Shown here: one piece after another, positions 15,561 to 24,337 of the stretch
Layout: each line of letters starts with the position of its first letter
Position numbering within the stretch: position 1 is the first letter of the stretch
Assembly (NCBI GenBank): GCA_017623685.1
Contig: JAGAOP010000032.1
Span: 1-41,048 of the forward strand
Direction: 5' to 3'
Source of the DNA: Spirochaetaceae bacterium
GTDB taxonomy: Bacteria; Spirochaetota; Spirochaetia; Treponematales; Treponemataceae
DNA: 41,048 nucleotides
Position numbers and translations under genes: made by a program
Notes under the pieces: generated by a model
What the model saw: the letters and a program-made list of their open reading frames with translations, nothing else
Told to the model about the DNA's origin: nothing
Databases searched by the model: none

Positions 15561-15842
15561 TTGGCAGCTAAACAGTCATCTGCAGAAAAAAGACACAAGC
15601 AAAGTGAAGTAAGTAGATTACGCAATAAGTCAGCAAAAAGTTCTTTACGTACAAGTACAAGAAAATATTTAGAAGCTGTTCACGCAAAGGATGAAGCTTT
15701 GGCTTCTGAGCGTCTTAAGATGCTAGTAAAAGAGATTGACACTGTTGCAAGTAAGGGTATTTTACATAGAAATACAGCTTCACGCAAAAAGTCTCGTATG
15801 ATGAAACTTTTTAATGTTTCATTTAATACTGTTGCAAAATAA
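15561..15842 (+). CDS. rpsT: 30S ribosomal protein S20
   Basis: A 93-residue basic helical protein that binds 16S rRNA early in 30S assembly. It starts AAKQSSAEKRHKQSEVSRL, and HRNTASRKKSRMMKLFN near the end is the typical S20 C-terminus. The start is TTG (15561), with GGGGG five to ten bases upstream; no ATG is possible. E. coli rpsT also begins with UUG, which is part of its translational autoregulation, so similar control is plausible. A hairpin terminator follows, separating it from the HU gene. Confidence 0.93.
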   Translation: MAAKQSSAEKRHKQSEVSRLRNKSAKSSLRTSTRKYLEAVHAKDEALASERLKMLVKEIDTVASKGILHRNTASRKKSRMMKLFNVSFNTVAK

Positions 15843-15859
15843 TTATTTTTTTTCGGATA

Positions 15860-15893
15860 GGGGTGTTGTGCTTTTTATGCAACATCCCTTATT
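15860..15893 (+). terminator. Terminator of rpsT
   Basis: A 9-bp stem (15860-15868 with 15880-15888, one wobble pair) is followed by the T-rich TTATTTT. It lies 18 bases past the stop codon. Confidence 0.7.
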
Positions 15894-15900
15894 TTGTCTA

Positions 15901-15931
15901 TTGACATTTAGTTATTATTAATAAATATGGT
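15901..15931 (+). promoter_or_regulatory. Promoter of the HU gene
   Basis: A perfect TTGACA (15901-15906) has its 3' end 31 bases before the ATG. The -10 is weak (TATGGT at 15926-15931, 19-base spacer, or TAAATA at 15922-15927). Any normal spacing puts +1 within a few bases of the ATG, and no Shine-Dalgarno sequence exists. Confidence 0.55.
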
Positions 15932-15936
15932 ATTGT

Positions 15937-16248
15937 ATGAATTCAAAAAAAATAACGAAAAATGACTTAATCGATTTGATTAGACAAGATACAGGTCACG
16001 AAAAGCGTGTTGTTCAAGAAGTTTTCGATTCTTTACTAGAAAATATAAAAAATACTTTAAAAGAAGGGGATACAATCGAGTTGCGTCGTTTTGGAACCTT
16101 CGACCTTAGGTTAAGGCAATCTCGTCAAAAAGCTAGAAATCCAAAAACAGGAGAACAGTTGTCTATCCCATCTCATTATGTTGTTGTTTTCCGTTCAGGT
16201 CAAGAATTAAAGAAAGCTGTGTGGGAATTGCCAATTAAGGAGAACTAA
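15937..16248 (+). CDS. HU/IHF-family DNA-binding protein
   Basis: A 103-residue histone-like nucleoid protein that bends DNA as a dimer. It has the helical N-terminal dimer part (KNDLIDLIRQD), then EGDTIELRRFGTFDLRLRQ and the arm motif ARNPKTGEQLSIPSH. The C-terminal tail is slightly longer than the 90 residues of E. coli HU, as is usual in spirochaetes. It starts a plus-strand operon with lnt five bases downstream. The mRNA is probably leaderless. Confidence 0.92.
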   Translation: MNSKKITKNDLIDLIRQDTGHEKRVVQEVFDSLLENIKNTLKEGDTIELRRFGTFDLRLRQSRQKARNPKTGEQLSIPSHYVVVFRSGQELKKAVWELPIKEN

Positions 16249-16253
16249 AAAAT

Positions 16254-17933
16254 ATGTCTATAAAGCCAATTTGGTTTGGCAATTCTCCAAGACTTAGAAG
16301 TTTTTTTCTTTCTGTTTTTTTACTTTTACTATCAATTTTGCTTTTCGCATTACCTCAGCCTAATTTATTTACTCTTCAAGGGATACCTATACTTGCTTAC
16401 GTAGCTTTAGTTCCAGTTTTTCTTTTAGTTAGAATGGTTTCTTGGAAAACAATATGGTTGTATGGTTTTCTGTATGGTTTAGGTAGTTATTGTCTTTTTA
16501 CATATTGGCTTGCAACCTTTCATCCTTTGGGAATATTAGTTATTTCTGGGATGTATGGTATTTATTTAATGCTTGCTTTCCCCTTATTAAAAGCAGCTGC
16601 AGTTTTATTTCCGAAGCATGGTTGGCTTGCTCAATGGGTTGTTTGGTGTGGTTATGAATATATTAAAACTCTAGGGTTTTCAGGGTTTCACTACGGCGTT
16701 CTTGCCTATTCCCATTGGCGATGGATTCCTATGATTCAATGTGTTGATTTAGTAGGGATTTGGGGATTAGATGCATTTATTTCTTTCTTTTCAGCTTTAG
16801 TTGTTAAAGTAATATTGGATTTTAAAAAAACTGCTGTTTCTGTTGCAAATTTTAAAGAATTCCTTTATGAAATTTTCTCTTCGATTAAAAAATCTATCTT
16901 TCCCATTGTGATTTGGGTTTGTGTTTTAATATTTATTTTGATTTATGGTTTTACTTCCCAAGTGGATTATTCCCAAGATGAAAAAGTAACTATTGCTCTT
17001 ATTCAACAAAATTCAGATCCTTGGGTTGGTGGGCTTGCTTCTTATCAACGGGATTTAAATACTTTAATTGATTTGTCAAATCAAGCTTTAGCTTCTGATG
17101 AAAATATTGATTTAGTTGTTTGGCCAGAAACTGCATTTGTTCCACGAATTACTTGGCATTATCAGCATAGATATGAATATGAAAAATTTCAACTGGTAGA
17201 TAAACTGTTGAATTTTATGGATACCTCTAGGGTTCCATTTTTAATAGGAAATGATCATGGAATAGACGGCTATACAAGGGCTGGTAATTATGATGTAGTG
17301 GATTATAATGCGGCTCTGTTTTTTAAGCCTGGAGATAATTTTCATCCTCCAAAGCCAGAAATTTATTCAAAAATGAAATTAGTTCCATTTACAGAATATT
17401 TTCCTTTTGAAAAGATGTTTCCTAAATTGTATCAACTTCTGCTGAATGGCGACACTCATATGTGGGAGCCAGGAACAGAGCCTGTGGTTTTCCAATTAGG
17501 TAATATGAAATTTGGTACGCCTATTTGTTTTGAAGACACCTTTGGTTTTGTTGTGCGACGATTTGTTAATCAAGGGGCAAATGCTATTATCAACATTTCT
17601 AACGATGCTTGGTCAAAGAGTTTGCCTTGCCAATATCAACATCTTTCTATGGCAGTGTTTAGGTCTGTGGAAAATCGTATTCCTTCTGCACGAGCAACCG
17701 CAACAGGTCAAACTTCCTTTGTTGATGTTAATGGTAGAATTATAGCTATGGCAGAACCTTTTACTGAAACTTATTTGGTTGGGCAAATGTCTATAAAAAT
17801 GGATAATTCAAAAACTGTTTACACAAAGTTAGGGGATTACGTTGGAGTCTTTTTTGCTAGTGCTACTTTCATTATGTTGCTCATAGGTTTAATTTTAAAC
17901 ATAAAAGAAAAGAAGCAAAAAAAAAGACAGTAG
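16254..17933 (+). CDS. lnt: Apolipoprotein N-acyltransferase
   Basis: A 559-residue inner-membrane enzyme that adds the third acyl chain to lipoproteins. Several N-terminal membrane helices (about 13-235) are followed by a nitrilase-type catalytic domain and a last helix (about 525-548). The catalytic triad is visible: Glu292 in VVWPETAF, Lys373 in YSKMKLVPFTEYFP and Cys425 in GTPICFEDTFGF. An AAGGAGA site precedes the ATG, five bases after the HU stop, so the two are co-transcribed. It fits the several lipoproteins in this window. It is slightly longer than E. coli Lnt (512). Confidence 0.93.
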   Translation: MSIKPIWFGNSPRLRSFFLSVFLLLLSILLFALPQPNLFTLQGIPILAYVALVPVFLLVRMVSWKTIWLYGFLYGLGSYCLFTYWLATFHPLGILVISGMYGIYLMLAFPLLKAAAVLFPKHGWLAQWVVWCGYEYIKTLGFSGFHYGVLAYSHWRWIPMIQCVDLVGIWGLDAFISFFSALVVKVILDFKKTAVSVANFKEFLYEIFSSIKKSIFPIVIWVCVLIFILIYGFTSQVDYSQDEKVTIALIQQNSDPWVGGLASYQRDLNTLIDLSNQALASDENIDLVVWPETAFVPRITWHYQHRYEYEKFQLVDKLLNFMDTSRVPFLIGNDHGIDGYTRAGNYDVVDYNAALFFKPGDNFHPPKPEIYSKMKLVPFTEYFPFEKMFPKLYQLLLNGDTHMWEPGTEPVVFQLGNMKFGTPICFEDTFGFVVRRFVNQGANAIINISNDAWSKSLPCQYQHLSMAVFRSVENRIPSARATATGQTSFVDVNGRIIAMAEPFTETYLVGQMSIKMDNSKTVYTKLGDYVGVFFASATFIMLLIGLILNIKEKKQKKRQ

Positions 17934-17939
17934 TTGGTG

Positions 17940-17969
17940 GTGACATAATAGGCTAAATTGTGATAAGAT
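17940..17969 (+). promoter_or_regulatory. Promoter of bactofilin
   Basis: GTGACA (17940-17945), an 18-base spacer and TAAGAT (17964-17969), preceded by an extended-10 TG (17961-17962). The start would be near 17976, about 20 bases before the ATG, with GAGAGG in the leader. Confidence 0.5.
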
Positions 17970-17996
17970 AATTTAACCTATAGAGAGGCTTTTGAA

Positions 17997-18419
17997 ATGT
18001 ATTCTTTTACAATGAAAAACGGAAATGTAACGGTTTTAGGTCAAGAAACAGAGTTTTCTGGGGAACTTGAATTTACAGATAATTTAGTAATTACAGGCAA
18101 ATTTGAAGGAAAAATTAATGCCACAGGTAATTTAAAAATTGGTAAGACTGGAATTTGCAAGGTATCAAAAATGACAGCCGATTCTATACTTGTAGCAGGT
18201 TCTGTTACAGGAGATATCGAAGCTAAGTCAAAGGTTGAAATGTGTAGTGGAAGTAAAATAACAGGGGATGTTGCTTCAGTTAGGTTACGTATTGATGATG
18301 ATGTGGATTTTCATGGTCAGGTAACTATGCTTGATGCTCTTCCTGATGTAGACCTTTTTTCTTTAAGTGCTTCTGAATATAAGCAAGCTTGCTTAGCAAA
18401 AGAACAACAAAATCAGTAG
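17997..18419 (+). CDS. Bactofilin (polymer-forming cytoskeletal protein)
   Basis: A 140-residue bactofilin. Short repeats of the right-handed beta-helix are visible (EFTDNLVITGKFEGKINA, LKIGKTG, ILVAGSVTGDIEAK, VEMCSGSKITGDV). Bactofilins polymerise without nucleotides on the inner membrane and help shape the cell; in spirochaetes they support helical or flat-wave morphology. GAGAGG lies eight bases before the ATG. The aminotransferase gene begins 13 bases after its stop, so they are in one operon. Confidence 0.9.
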   Translation: MYSFTMKNGNVTVLGQETEFSGELEFTDNLVITGKFEGKINATGNLKIGKTGICKVSKMTADSILVAGSVTGDIEAKSKVEMCSGSKITGDVASVRLRIDDDVDFHGQVTMLDALPDVDLFSLSASEYKQACLAKEQQNQ

Positions 18420-18431
18420 GCATAATAATCT

Positions 18432-19730
18432 ATGAGCAAAAAATATATTTTTTCTGATATAGGCGAAAAACTCACCAGTAATTCAGGTATTTTGCAACTT
18501 ATGGATGATTTAGGTCGTCCTTTACCTCCTGGAATAACTCCTTATCGCCTTGGAGGTGGAAATCCAGCTAGAGTTCCAGAAGTAGAACAAATGTATCGGC
18601 GTGAAATGGAGCGAATAATGGCTCAGCCCGATTTATTTGAATGTTTAATTTCTCAATATGATTCACCTCAAGGTAGAGGACAGTTCATCGAAGCTGTGGC
18701 ACATTTTTTGTCAAAAAGTTATGGGTGGAATGTTACTCCAGAAAATATTGCAATAACAAATGGTAGTCAGTCTGCTTTTTTTTACCTATTCAATTTATTT
18801 TCAGGAAGTTTTACAGATGGTGAAACTAAAACCAAGAAGAAGATATTGTTGCCTCTTGTTCCTGAATATATTGGTTATGCAGATCAAGGTTTAGAACCTG
18901 ATATTTTTGTTTCTATTCCTGCAAAGTGCCAGTATTATGCCGACAACACTTTTAAATATTTTATAGATTTTGAACGCTTAGAGGCATATCTATTAGACAA
19001 CGTTGATGTGGGAGCAATGTGCGTTTCTAGACCAACAAATCCTTCTGGAAATGTTTTAACCGATAGTGAAATAAAAAGATTGGCAAGTTTAGCAGCAAAA
19101 TATGGGATTCCTTTGTTTGTAGACAATGCCTATGGATTACCTTTTCCTAACATTGTGTTTACAGATAACGCAACTCCTTACTGGGATGAATCTGTAGTTC
19201 TTTCTATGAGTTTATCAAAAATTGGTCTTCCAACTATGCGAAATGGAATTGTTGTTGCTGATAAACAAATTGCCAAGGCTCTTTCAAATTTAAACGCTAT
19301 AGCAGCTTTGGCTTGTGGTTCTATGGGACAAGCTATTGCGGAACACTGTATTGCTTCTGGAGAATTGGTTCAAGTTGCTCAAAAATATGTAAAAACCTTT
19401 TATCAACAGCGCTCTGAACAAACTCTAGAATGGATTCATCAGTTGTTTCAAGGTTGTGATTATGCAGTTCATCGTAGCGAAGGTGCGATTTTCCAGTGGT
19501 TATTGCTTAGAGATTTGGAAATACCCACCAAAGAATTGTATACAAAGTTAAAAGAAAAGGGTGTAATCACAGTTCCCGGTGAACATTTCTTTTTTGGATT
19601 AGAAGATCCTGTTTCTAGTTGCCACGGACATTATGACAAATGTTTGCGTATAAATTATTCTGGAAATAGAGAAGAAGTATATTCTGGATTGGAAATTTTG
19701 GCTCAAGTATACAAAAAGTATAGGAAATAA
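18432..19730 (+). CDS. avtA: Valine-pyruvate aminotransferase
   Basis: A 432-residue fold-type I PLP enzyme that follows E. coli AvtA closely along its length: GGGNPARVPEVEQ, TNGSQSAFFYLFNLF, PEYIGYADQGLE and CVSRPTNPSGNV. The PLP lysine is Lys263 in SMSLSKIGLP. It interconverts valine/2-ketoisovalerate with pyruvate/alanine. Together with cimA at 5.1 kb this indicates branched-chain amino-acid synthesis. It has only a weak ribosome site, suggesting coupling to the bactofilin gene 13 bases upstream. The ABC importer genes follow 21 bases downstream. Confidence 0.9.
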   Translation: MSKKYIFSDIGEKLTSNSGILQLMDDLGRPLPPGITPYRLGGGNPARVPEVEQMYRREMERIMAQPDLFECLISQYDSPQGRGQFIEAVAHFLSKSYGWNVTPENIAITNGSQSAFFYLFNLFSGSFTDGETKTKKKILLPLVPEYIGYADQGLEPDIFVSIPAKCQYYADNTFKYFIDFERLEAYLLDNVDVGAMCVSRPTNPSGNVLTDSEIKRLASLAAKYGIPLFVDNAYGLPFPNIVFTDNATPYWDESVVLSMSLSKIGLPTMRNGIVVADKQIAKALSNLNAIAALACGSMGQAIAEHCIASGELVQVAQKYVKTFYQQRSEQTLEWIHQLFQGCDYAVHRSEGAIFQWLLLRDLEIPTKELYTKLKEKGVITVPGEHFFFGLEDPVSSCHGHYDKCLRINYSGNREEVYSGLEILAQVYKKYRK

Positions 19731-19751
19731 TTTTTTATAAGGAGATTTTTA

Positions 19752-20852
19752 ATGGTTAATGCAAAAAAAATTTTTATTTGCCTATTTTTAATTTTTGTAT
19801 CAGTAGGAATTGTTTTTTCAAGTGGAAAAAAAGATGCAAAAGAATCTGTTCAAACTCAAGAAGTTCCAGTAGATACTATTGAAACAGTAGTTGTAGAAGA
19901 AGAGGTTGTAGAAGAACCTAAGGCACCAGAGACAGTTGCAATTTCTATTTCAGCTTTGAATGGACCAAGTGGTATTCCTATGGCTTATATGTTTGAAAAT
20001 CCTCCTGTAATTGAAGGAGCCAATGTTTCTTTTGAAATTTCTGCTGGAGCTGATGTGCTTTTGCCAAAGTTGTTAAAAGGTGAAGTTGATATTGGTATTT
20101 TGCCTCCAAATGTTGCAGCAAAGGTTTATACAAAAAATAAGGGAGCTCTTGTTATAGGTGCTGTTGTAGGTCAAGGAATGATACAGGTAATAACAAGAGA
20201 TAAAGAAATTAGAACCTTGGCTGACCTAAAAGGCAAAACTGTTAATGTGGCAGGTCAAGGTGCTACACCTGAATATATTTTTCGTTACCTATTAAACAAA
20301 AATAGTATAGAAATTGCTGCAGATGGCCAAGAACCTACAGAAAATACAGTGGCCCTAGATTTTTCTATTCCAGCTGCCGAGTTAGCTCCTGCCATAATTT
20401 CTAACCGTATTGAATATGCAGTTGTTCCTGAACCCTTTGTTACTGTTGCTACCTCAAAAGATTCTGCTATTGTTGCAGCAATAGATTTGCAAAAAGAATA
20501 TAGGGCTGTAGAAGCTGCGGAAGGTTTGGAAAATTATCCAATGACTGTTGTTGTAATCAATTCAACTTTTGCCAAGAATCACCCAGAAATGGTACGCCAA
20601 ATTTTGGCTTTTTATAAAGACGCCATTGATTGGACAAATAATAATGCTACAAAGGCAGGTGTTTTAGTTCAATCCCATACATTAGGATTAATGGCACCTA
20701 TAGCCGCCAAAGTAATTCCTAGGGGAGCCTATGTATATCAATCAGCTCAAGATGCCCGTGGGGATTTAGAAAAACTTTTTGAAATATTCATGTCTTTTTC
20801 TCCTGAAGCAGTTGGGGGAAGTCTTCCAGATGATGGGTTTTATTTTAACTAA
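19752..20852 (+). CDS. ABC transporter substrate-binding protein, NitT/TauT family
   Basis: A 366-residue exported binding protein. The signal peptide (about 1-23) ends FSSGKKD with no lipobox cysteine. An acidic, Val- and Pro-rich linker (about 35-62) follows, then a type II binding fold of the SsuA/ThiY/NMT1 kind: LPKLLKGEVDIGILPPNVAA, LADLKGKTVNVAGQGATPEYIF and NRIEYAVVPEPF. The ligand cannot be read; sulfonates, pyrimidine precursors, riboflavin or nitrate-type ligands are all served by this family. AAGGAG precedes the ATG. The permease starts directly after its stop codon. Confidence 0.85.
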   Translation: MVNAKKIFICLFLIFVSVGIVFSSGKKDAKESVQTQEVPVDTIETVVVEEEVVEEPKAPETVAISISALNGPSGIPMAYMFENPPVIEGANVSFEISAGADVLLPKLLKGEVDIGILPPNVAAKVYTKNKGALVIGAVVGQGMIQVITRDKEIRTLADLKGKTVNVAGQGATPEYIFRYLLNKNSIEIAADGQEPTENTVALDFSIPAAELAPAIISNRIEYAVVPEPFVTVATSKDSAIVAAIDLQKEYRAVEAAEGLENYPMTVVVINSTFAKNHPEMVRQILAFYKDAIDWTNNNATKAGVLVQSHTLGLMAPIAAKVIPRGAYVYQSAQDARGDLEKLFEIFMSFSPEAVGGSLPDDGFYFN

Positions 20853-21617
20853 ATGAATAATAAATCCGCCGTTTCAAAGCCATTTATTTTTATTTTATCA
20901 GGATTTTGTGTCTTAGGAATTTGGTATTTGGCGGCGGAAATTATTTCTGCACCTTTAGTGCTACCTTCACCAAAAGAAACTTTTTCTTCCCTTGTAAATA
21001 ATATTTTTTTACCTTCTTTTTGGTGGCATGTAGGTTTTACTGCTCTTAGGAGTATTTCTGCATTTTTTATTTCAGTTATTATTGGTACAGTTCTTGGAAT
21101 TTTATGTGGCGTTAGTCCTTTTTTTTCCAACTTGATAGCTTTTCCTTTGGCAATGATTAGAACTACGCCTGTTGTTTCTTTTATTTTGCTAGCTATTTTT
21201 TGGTTTGGCTCATCTATTGTGCCTGTATTTGTTGCAGTTTTAATGTCCCTTCCGATAATGGTGTCTGCAGTTGAAACTGGAATATTGCATACTGATTCTA
21301 AACTTTTGGATTGTTCTAAATCTTACGGATTTTCAAAGGTAAAACAAATTTTTTATATTTATATTCCCTCTTGTATTCCTTCGTTTTTGACTGGTTCTAT
21401 TTCTGCCTTTGGTCTTAGTTGGAAAGTAGTGGTTGCAGGCGAAGTTATTTGTTTGCCAAGAAGGGGAGTAGGTACTTTGCTTCAAACAGCAAAGGTTCAT
21501 GTGGAAACTTCTCAGGTTTTTGCAATTACTTTGGTTGTTATTTTAATTTGCTTTATTCTTGAAACGGTTTTTAAAGCTAGCCTCAAAAAATTATTGAATA
21601 CGGGGCGCTATTCATGA
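20853..21617 (+). CDS. ABC transporter permease, SsuC/TauC/ThiX type
   Basis: A 254-residue inner-membrane permease with about six helices. The cytoplasmic coupling loop is KLLDCSKSYGFSKVKQIFYI, followed by YIPSCIPSFLTG. Residues 30-38 (APLVLPSPKE) are a typical entry motif of this subfamily. The ATG follows the binding-protein stop without a gap and the ATPase gene overlaps its end by four bases (ATGA), so the three are translationally coupled. Confidence 0.88.
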   Translation: MNNKSAVSKPFIFILSGFCVLGIWYLAAEIISAPLVLPSPKETFSSLVNNIFLPSFWWHVGFTALRSISAFFISVIIGTVLGILCGVSPFFSNLIAFPLAMIRTTPVVSFILLAIFWFGSSIVPVFVAVLMSLPIMVSAVETGILHTDSKLLDCSKSYGFSKVKQIFYIYIPSCIPSFLTGSISAFGLSWKVVVAGEVICLPRRGVGTLLQTAKVHVETSQVFAITLVVILICFILETVFKASLKKLLNTGRYS

Positions 21618-22333
21618 ATATAATTTCTGTTGAAAATTTACATTTAAGCCGAGGTGATGTAAAAATTTTTTCTAACTTTTCTTTATATATAAAAGAAAAT
21701 GAAAGGGTTGCAATTTTAGCTCATTCAGGAATTGGAAAAACCACCTTGCTTGATTGTATTGCAGGTTTAGTTCCTAAAGAATCAGGTTGTGTAAATTCTC
21801 CAAAGAGATTGTCCTATTTGTTTCAAGAGCCAAGATTATTGCCCTGGTGTTCTTTAGAAAAAAATGTACTTCTTCCTATTTCAGAAATTCTTTCAGAAAA
21901 AGAAGCGAAATCAAGGGCGGAGTTTTTCCTTTCTCAAGTAGGACTTTTAGAAAGAAAAATGTCTTTGCCTGCAAAAACTTCCGGCGGAGAAAAACAAAGA
22001 TGTGCTATTGCTAGAGCCTTTGCTTTCCCTTCTTCTGTTTTACTTATGGACGAAGCTTTCCAGTCCCAGGATTTTTCTTTGCGGTTGAAATTAATGCAAC
22101 TTATGGAAAAATTGCTAGAAACAGAAAAAAGAACCTTGGTTTTAGTTACCCATGATATTAGAGAAGCTTTATGTTTGGCAGATAGAATTATACTTTTAGG
22201 GAAAAGGCCTGTAGAAATAGAATTAGATATAAAAAATCTGCGAAATCAGTCAATTCCAGAAAGATATATTAGTCCAAATAAAGAAGCTTTGGAAATAGAA
22301 AAAGAAATTTTGGATTTACTTTGCCGAAAGTAA
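21614..22333 (+). CDS. ABC transporter ATP-binding protein, SsuB/TauB type
   Basis: A 239-residue ATPase driving the importer. It has Walker A AHSGIGKTT (36-44), Q loop LFQEPRLLPW, signature TSGGEKQRC, Walker B VLLMDEAF and switch His in LVTHDIREAL. Two departures from consensus stand out: the first glycine of Walker A is Ala36, and the usual DEPFSALD is DEAFQSQD. The key Lys42, Glu and His are present, so it is probably active. It ends three bases before the convergent phosphohexomutase gene. Confidence 0.87.
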   Translation: MNIISVENLHLSRGDVKIFSNFSLYIKENERVAILAHSGIGKTTLLDCIAGLVPKESGCVNSPKRLSYLFQEPRLLPWCSLEKNVLLPISEILSEKEAKSRAEFFLSQVGLLERKMSLPAKTSGGEKQRCAIARAFAFPSSVLLMDEAFQSQDFSLRLKLMQLMEKLLETEKRTLVLVTHDIREALCLADRIILLGKRPVEIELDIKNLRNQSIPERYISPNKEALEIEKEILDLLCRK

Positions 22334-22336
22334 TCA

Positions 22337-24187
22337 TTAATTTGAATTTTCAGCTAGCAATAATTCAGTTTCCCATTTAAGCAGTTTTTCTTCTGTTTCT
22401 TTGTTATTTCCTTTAACGTCACACATAATCCTAAAAACCGGTTCTGTTCCACTACCTCTCATCCAGATAAATGCAATAGGAGTACTGTTCAAATCTTTAA
22501 ATAATATTTTTAATCCCCCTTTGCCAGATATACTAAAGTCTTTTATATTTTTAGTTTCTTTTGTTCCATTGTTGCAAACAGCTTCATAGCTAAATATTCC
22601 AAAAGATTTTTTTAATATGTCTTTTTTTTCTTCAAAACTTTTTTCAAAGGCATTTTGAAAATTACGTTTTAATGCAACTTGATCTAAAGATTTGAATTTT
22701 AGTAAAGCTCTTTTTTCAGAAACACCTGTCGTAGTGTAACAAGGTAGGGTAGAAATTATTTCTGACAAAGAAAAATCTTGGGAATAAGCATTTTCTTGAT
22801 GAGATTTAATACACCACCGATGAAATAAACCTATTTCCTTTTCTGTATCCCGAATTGATAATAGTTTGATTAATGACATTAATGTATTAATGGGGTCTCG
22901 AACTGCAGCTGGATGAGTAATGTTTCCTCCGTTAGATCCTTCTCCTAAAATAGGTACAGTGTAGCCATTTTCTCGAAGTTCTCTTGCAAGGTTCACCACA
23001 TTGGCTTCTCCTACTTCTGCGCGAAAAACTTCTGCTCCAAAATATTGGGCAATTTCATCAATTCTCATAGAAGTGGGGTCATTTACAGAAATTGCAACCT
23101 TAGCTTCTTTTCCTTTGGAAATATAATCTAGGTAAGAAAGTTCTGCCATAACTGAAAGGGCGAAAACTTCCTGTGCCTTTAAGATACGGGCTGAATTAGT
23201 TTTTTCATCCCAAAAAACAATATTTCCTCGGTCTCCGTCGCAATCTGGCATGTAGCCGATAATTGTTTTTTTTAATGATGTATTTTTTGCAATTTTTGAA
23301 ATTTTATCTGCACAATATTTTAAATTTTCAGGTTCAGGAATTATTTCGTGGACAATTTGCCCTGGCAATGAGTTAATACTGCAAAATTCTATTCCCAATT
23401 CAGTAAGAAAGGATTTGTCTATGGATAAAGTTCTTGCAGAACCATTCATATCGCAAACAACGTTTATTGGCTTTTGTTTTATTCCTTTTTTTAATTGAAC
23501 AAAAAAATCTTGTTGAATATTATTGTTCATTGTGCCACTAGAAACAATTTTTGTAAAATCATAGTAAACTGAAAGGGCTTTAGATTTATATTTATCTTTC
23601 GAATCTATTGTTTTTGAAAAAAGATTTGCAGGGCAAGAGTTAAGAATATCTTTTGCTATTGTAATAGCGTTTTCATTATTGCATAAATCTTTGAAGATAT
23701 TGGTAACTTCAGCAGATTGGGCTGCGTCTAAAACTCCTCCGTTAGAAAGACCAAATTTTACGCCATTGTGACCAATAGGATTGTGGCTTGCAGAAATATA
23801 AGCAAAGCCTTTAACATTTTTGCTGTAAGCCATAATTTCTGGTGCGGCAGTTACAGAAAGAAAGTGTACTTTAAGTTTTTTTGCTAAAAAAACACGGAGC
23901 ATTATTTCTGCAATAGGTTTCCCCGTGGGACGAGTATCTGTTCCTAGGGCAATTTCAGATTCATTTCCCAAGTACTTAATAATATATTCTGAAAAAGAAA
24001 GAGCCATTAAAGCTGAAATTACTTTGTTTGCAGTTCCGATTTCGCTGCTTGGACTATTTTCATCTAAGGGAAAGGTAAAAATCTTTCTCCATCCAGAAAC
24101 TGATAAAATTAATTCATTGTAGGAATGTAAAAAATCCTCTTGCGATAAAGAATCAAAATCATCCCACAGAGATTCTTGCTTGTTCAT
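22337..24187 (-). CDS. Phosphoglucomutase/phosphomannomutase family protein
   Basis: A 616-residue alpha-D-phosphohexomutase that moves phosphate between C1 and C6 of sugar phosphates. The phosphoserine is Ser134 in YISASHNPIGHNG. The metal loop is PDCDGDRGN, the sugar loop region is GEGSNGGNITHP, and the phosphate site RGSGTEPVFRI is near the C-terminus. It is longer than typical bacterial PGM/PMM (450-580). The metal loop has a shifted spacing (DCDGDRG rather than DGDxDR) but keeps the acidic residues. The preferred sugar cannot be read. An AAGGAG site supports the ATG. Confidence 0.85.
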   Translation of the reverse strand: MNKQESLWDDFDSLSQEDFLHSYNELILSVSGWRKIFTFPLDENSPSSEIGTANKVISALMALSFSEYIIKYLGNESEIALGTDTRPTGKPIAEIMLRVFLAKKLKVHFLSVTAAPEIMAYSKNVKGFAYISASHNPIGHNGVKFGLSNGGVLDAAQSAEVTNIFKDLCNNENAITIAKDILNSCPANLFSKTIDSKDKYKSKALSVYYDFTKIVSSGTMNNNIQQDFFVQLKKGIKQKPINVVCDMNGSARTLSIDKSFLTELGIEFCSINSLPGQIVHEIIPEPENLKYCADKISKIAKNTSLKKTIIGYMPDCDGDRGNIVFWDEKTNSARILKAQEVFALSVMAELSYLDYISKGKEAKVAISVNDPTSMRIDEIAQYFGAEVFRAEVGEANVVNLARELRENGYTVPILGEGSNGGNITHPAAVRDPINTLMSLIKLLSIRDTEKEIGLFHRWCIKSHQENAYSQDFSLSEIISTLPCYTTTGVSEKRALLKFKSLDQVALKRNFQNAFEKSFEEKKDILKKSFGIFSYEAVCNNGTKETKNIKDFSISGKGGLKILFKDLNSTPIAFIWMRGSGTEPVFRIMCDVKGNNKETEEKLLKWETELLLAENSN

Positions 24188-24274
24188 AAATACTCCTTAG
24201 ATAAAAAAAGAATATAATATCTTATTATTTTTGTAAATCAATAAAAAAAATTTATTTTTTAGTAAAAATTTAAT

Positions 24275-24303
24275 TTGACAACATGAAAATAATAGAATAA
24301 AAT
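24275..24303 (+). promoter_or_regulatory. Strong promoter of the UgpC-type ATPase
   Basis: A perfect TTGACA (24275-24280), a 17-base spacer and TAAAAT (24298-24303). The start is near 24310 and AAGGAGG (24323-24329) lies eight bases before the ATG. Together these predict high expression. Confidence 0.8.
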
Positions 24304-24337
24304 AAAGTAATAAAATAATTCTAAGGAGGCCAATTTA

